Shown one piece after another: positions 13,002-13,036 of a stretch of DNA of 13,036 nucleotides (its first letter is position 1; each line of letters opens with the position of its first letter). Source of the stretch: Bryobacterales bacterium (lineage in GTDB: Bacteria; Acidobacteriota; Terriglobia; Bryobacterales; Bryobacteraceae). Below the pieces are notes generated by a model. The model was not told the origin of the DNA. It saw nothing but the letters and a program-made list of their open reading frames with translations, and ran no database searches. The position numbers and the translations under genes were made by a program. The stretch covers positions 1 through 13,036 of the forward strand of contig PKYZ01000239.1 of NCBI GenBank assembly GCA_003132865.1. The letters are read 5' to 3'.

Positions 13002-13036
13002 CCTTCGCGCAATTACGAACAGGCCGGCGTGGACGC

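Overview
The window looks like high-GC chromosomal DNA from a soil-type Acidobacteriota, most likely near Solibacter/Bryobacterales. This is an inference from gene content: Asp-box (BNR) propellers, a DUF4832 protein, AlkP-fold 'sulfatase' enzymes carrying TPRs, PEGA proteins, an aryl-sulfate sulfotransferase relic and tRNA-associated tyrosine integrases. No 16S or other phylogenetic marker is present.

Left part (1-2215): a complete tRNA-His (GTG) with encoded CCA is followed by a minus-strand tyrosine integrase pseudogene. Its reading frame runs antisense through the whole tRNA, the usual layout of an element integrated in a tRNA 3' end. The integrase has two single-base frameshifts. A second, more decayed tyrosine recombinase remnant lies near 1.7-1.95 kb. 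Next comes an 82-codon gene that reads through only if one base is restored in an A5 run.

Middle part (2216-4560): one intact plus-strand gene encodes a secreted six-Asp-box propeller with a likely leaderless start. It is followed by a YncE-like propeller pseudogene in at least three frames, and by a short PD40-like fragment that begins inside a perfect palindrome containing TATAAT.

Right part (4562-12953): a long minus-strand series. In transcription order it holds a lipoprotein AlkP-fold enzyme with C-terminal TPRs, an aryl-sulfate sulfotransferase fragment, a two-domain PEGA protein, a 280-aa AlkP-fold hydrolase/transferase, a deletion scar of another AlkP-family gene, a 64-aa ribbon-helix-helix-like protein overlapping a two-TM membrane protein, a twelve-Asp-box secreted protein, and a DUF4832 TIM-barrel-like protein. 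The last two are 3 nt apart and are probably a secreted glycan-binding or glycan-degrading pair. The AlkP-fold enzymes have Thr at the nucleophile position, so they are more likely phospho-transferases or phosphodiesterases than true sulfatases. Upstream of the lipoprotein gene are two abutting perfect palindromes sharing the centre CCT-CY-AGG.

The main theme is gene decay around intact secreted-carbohydrate genes: seven broken or residual genes in 13 kb. The most interesting signals are the palindrome pair, the AlkP deletion scar, and an LKxLGY motif shared by the 64-aa protein tail and the TPR enzyme.
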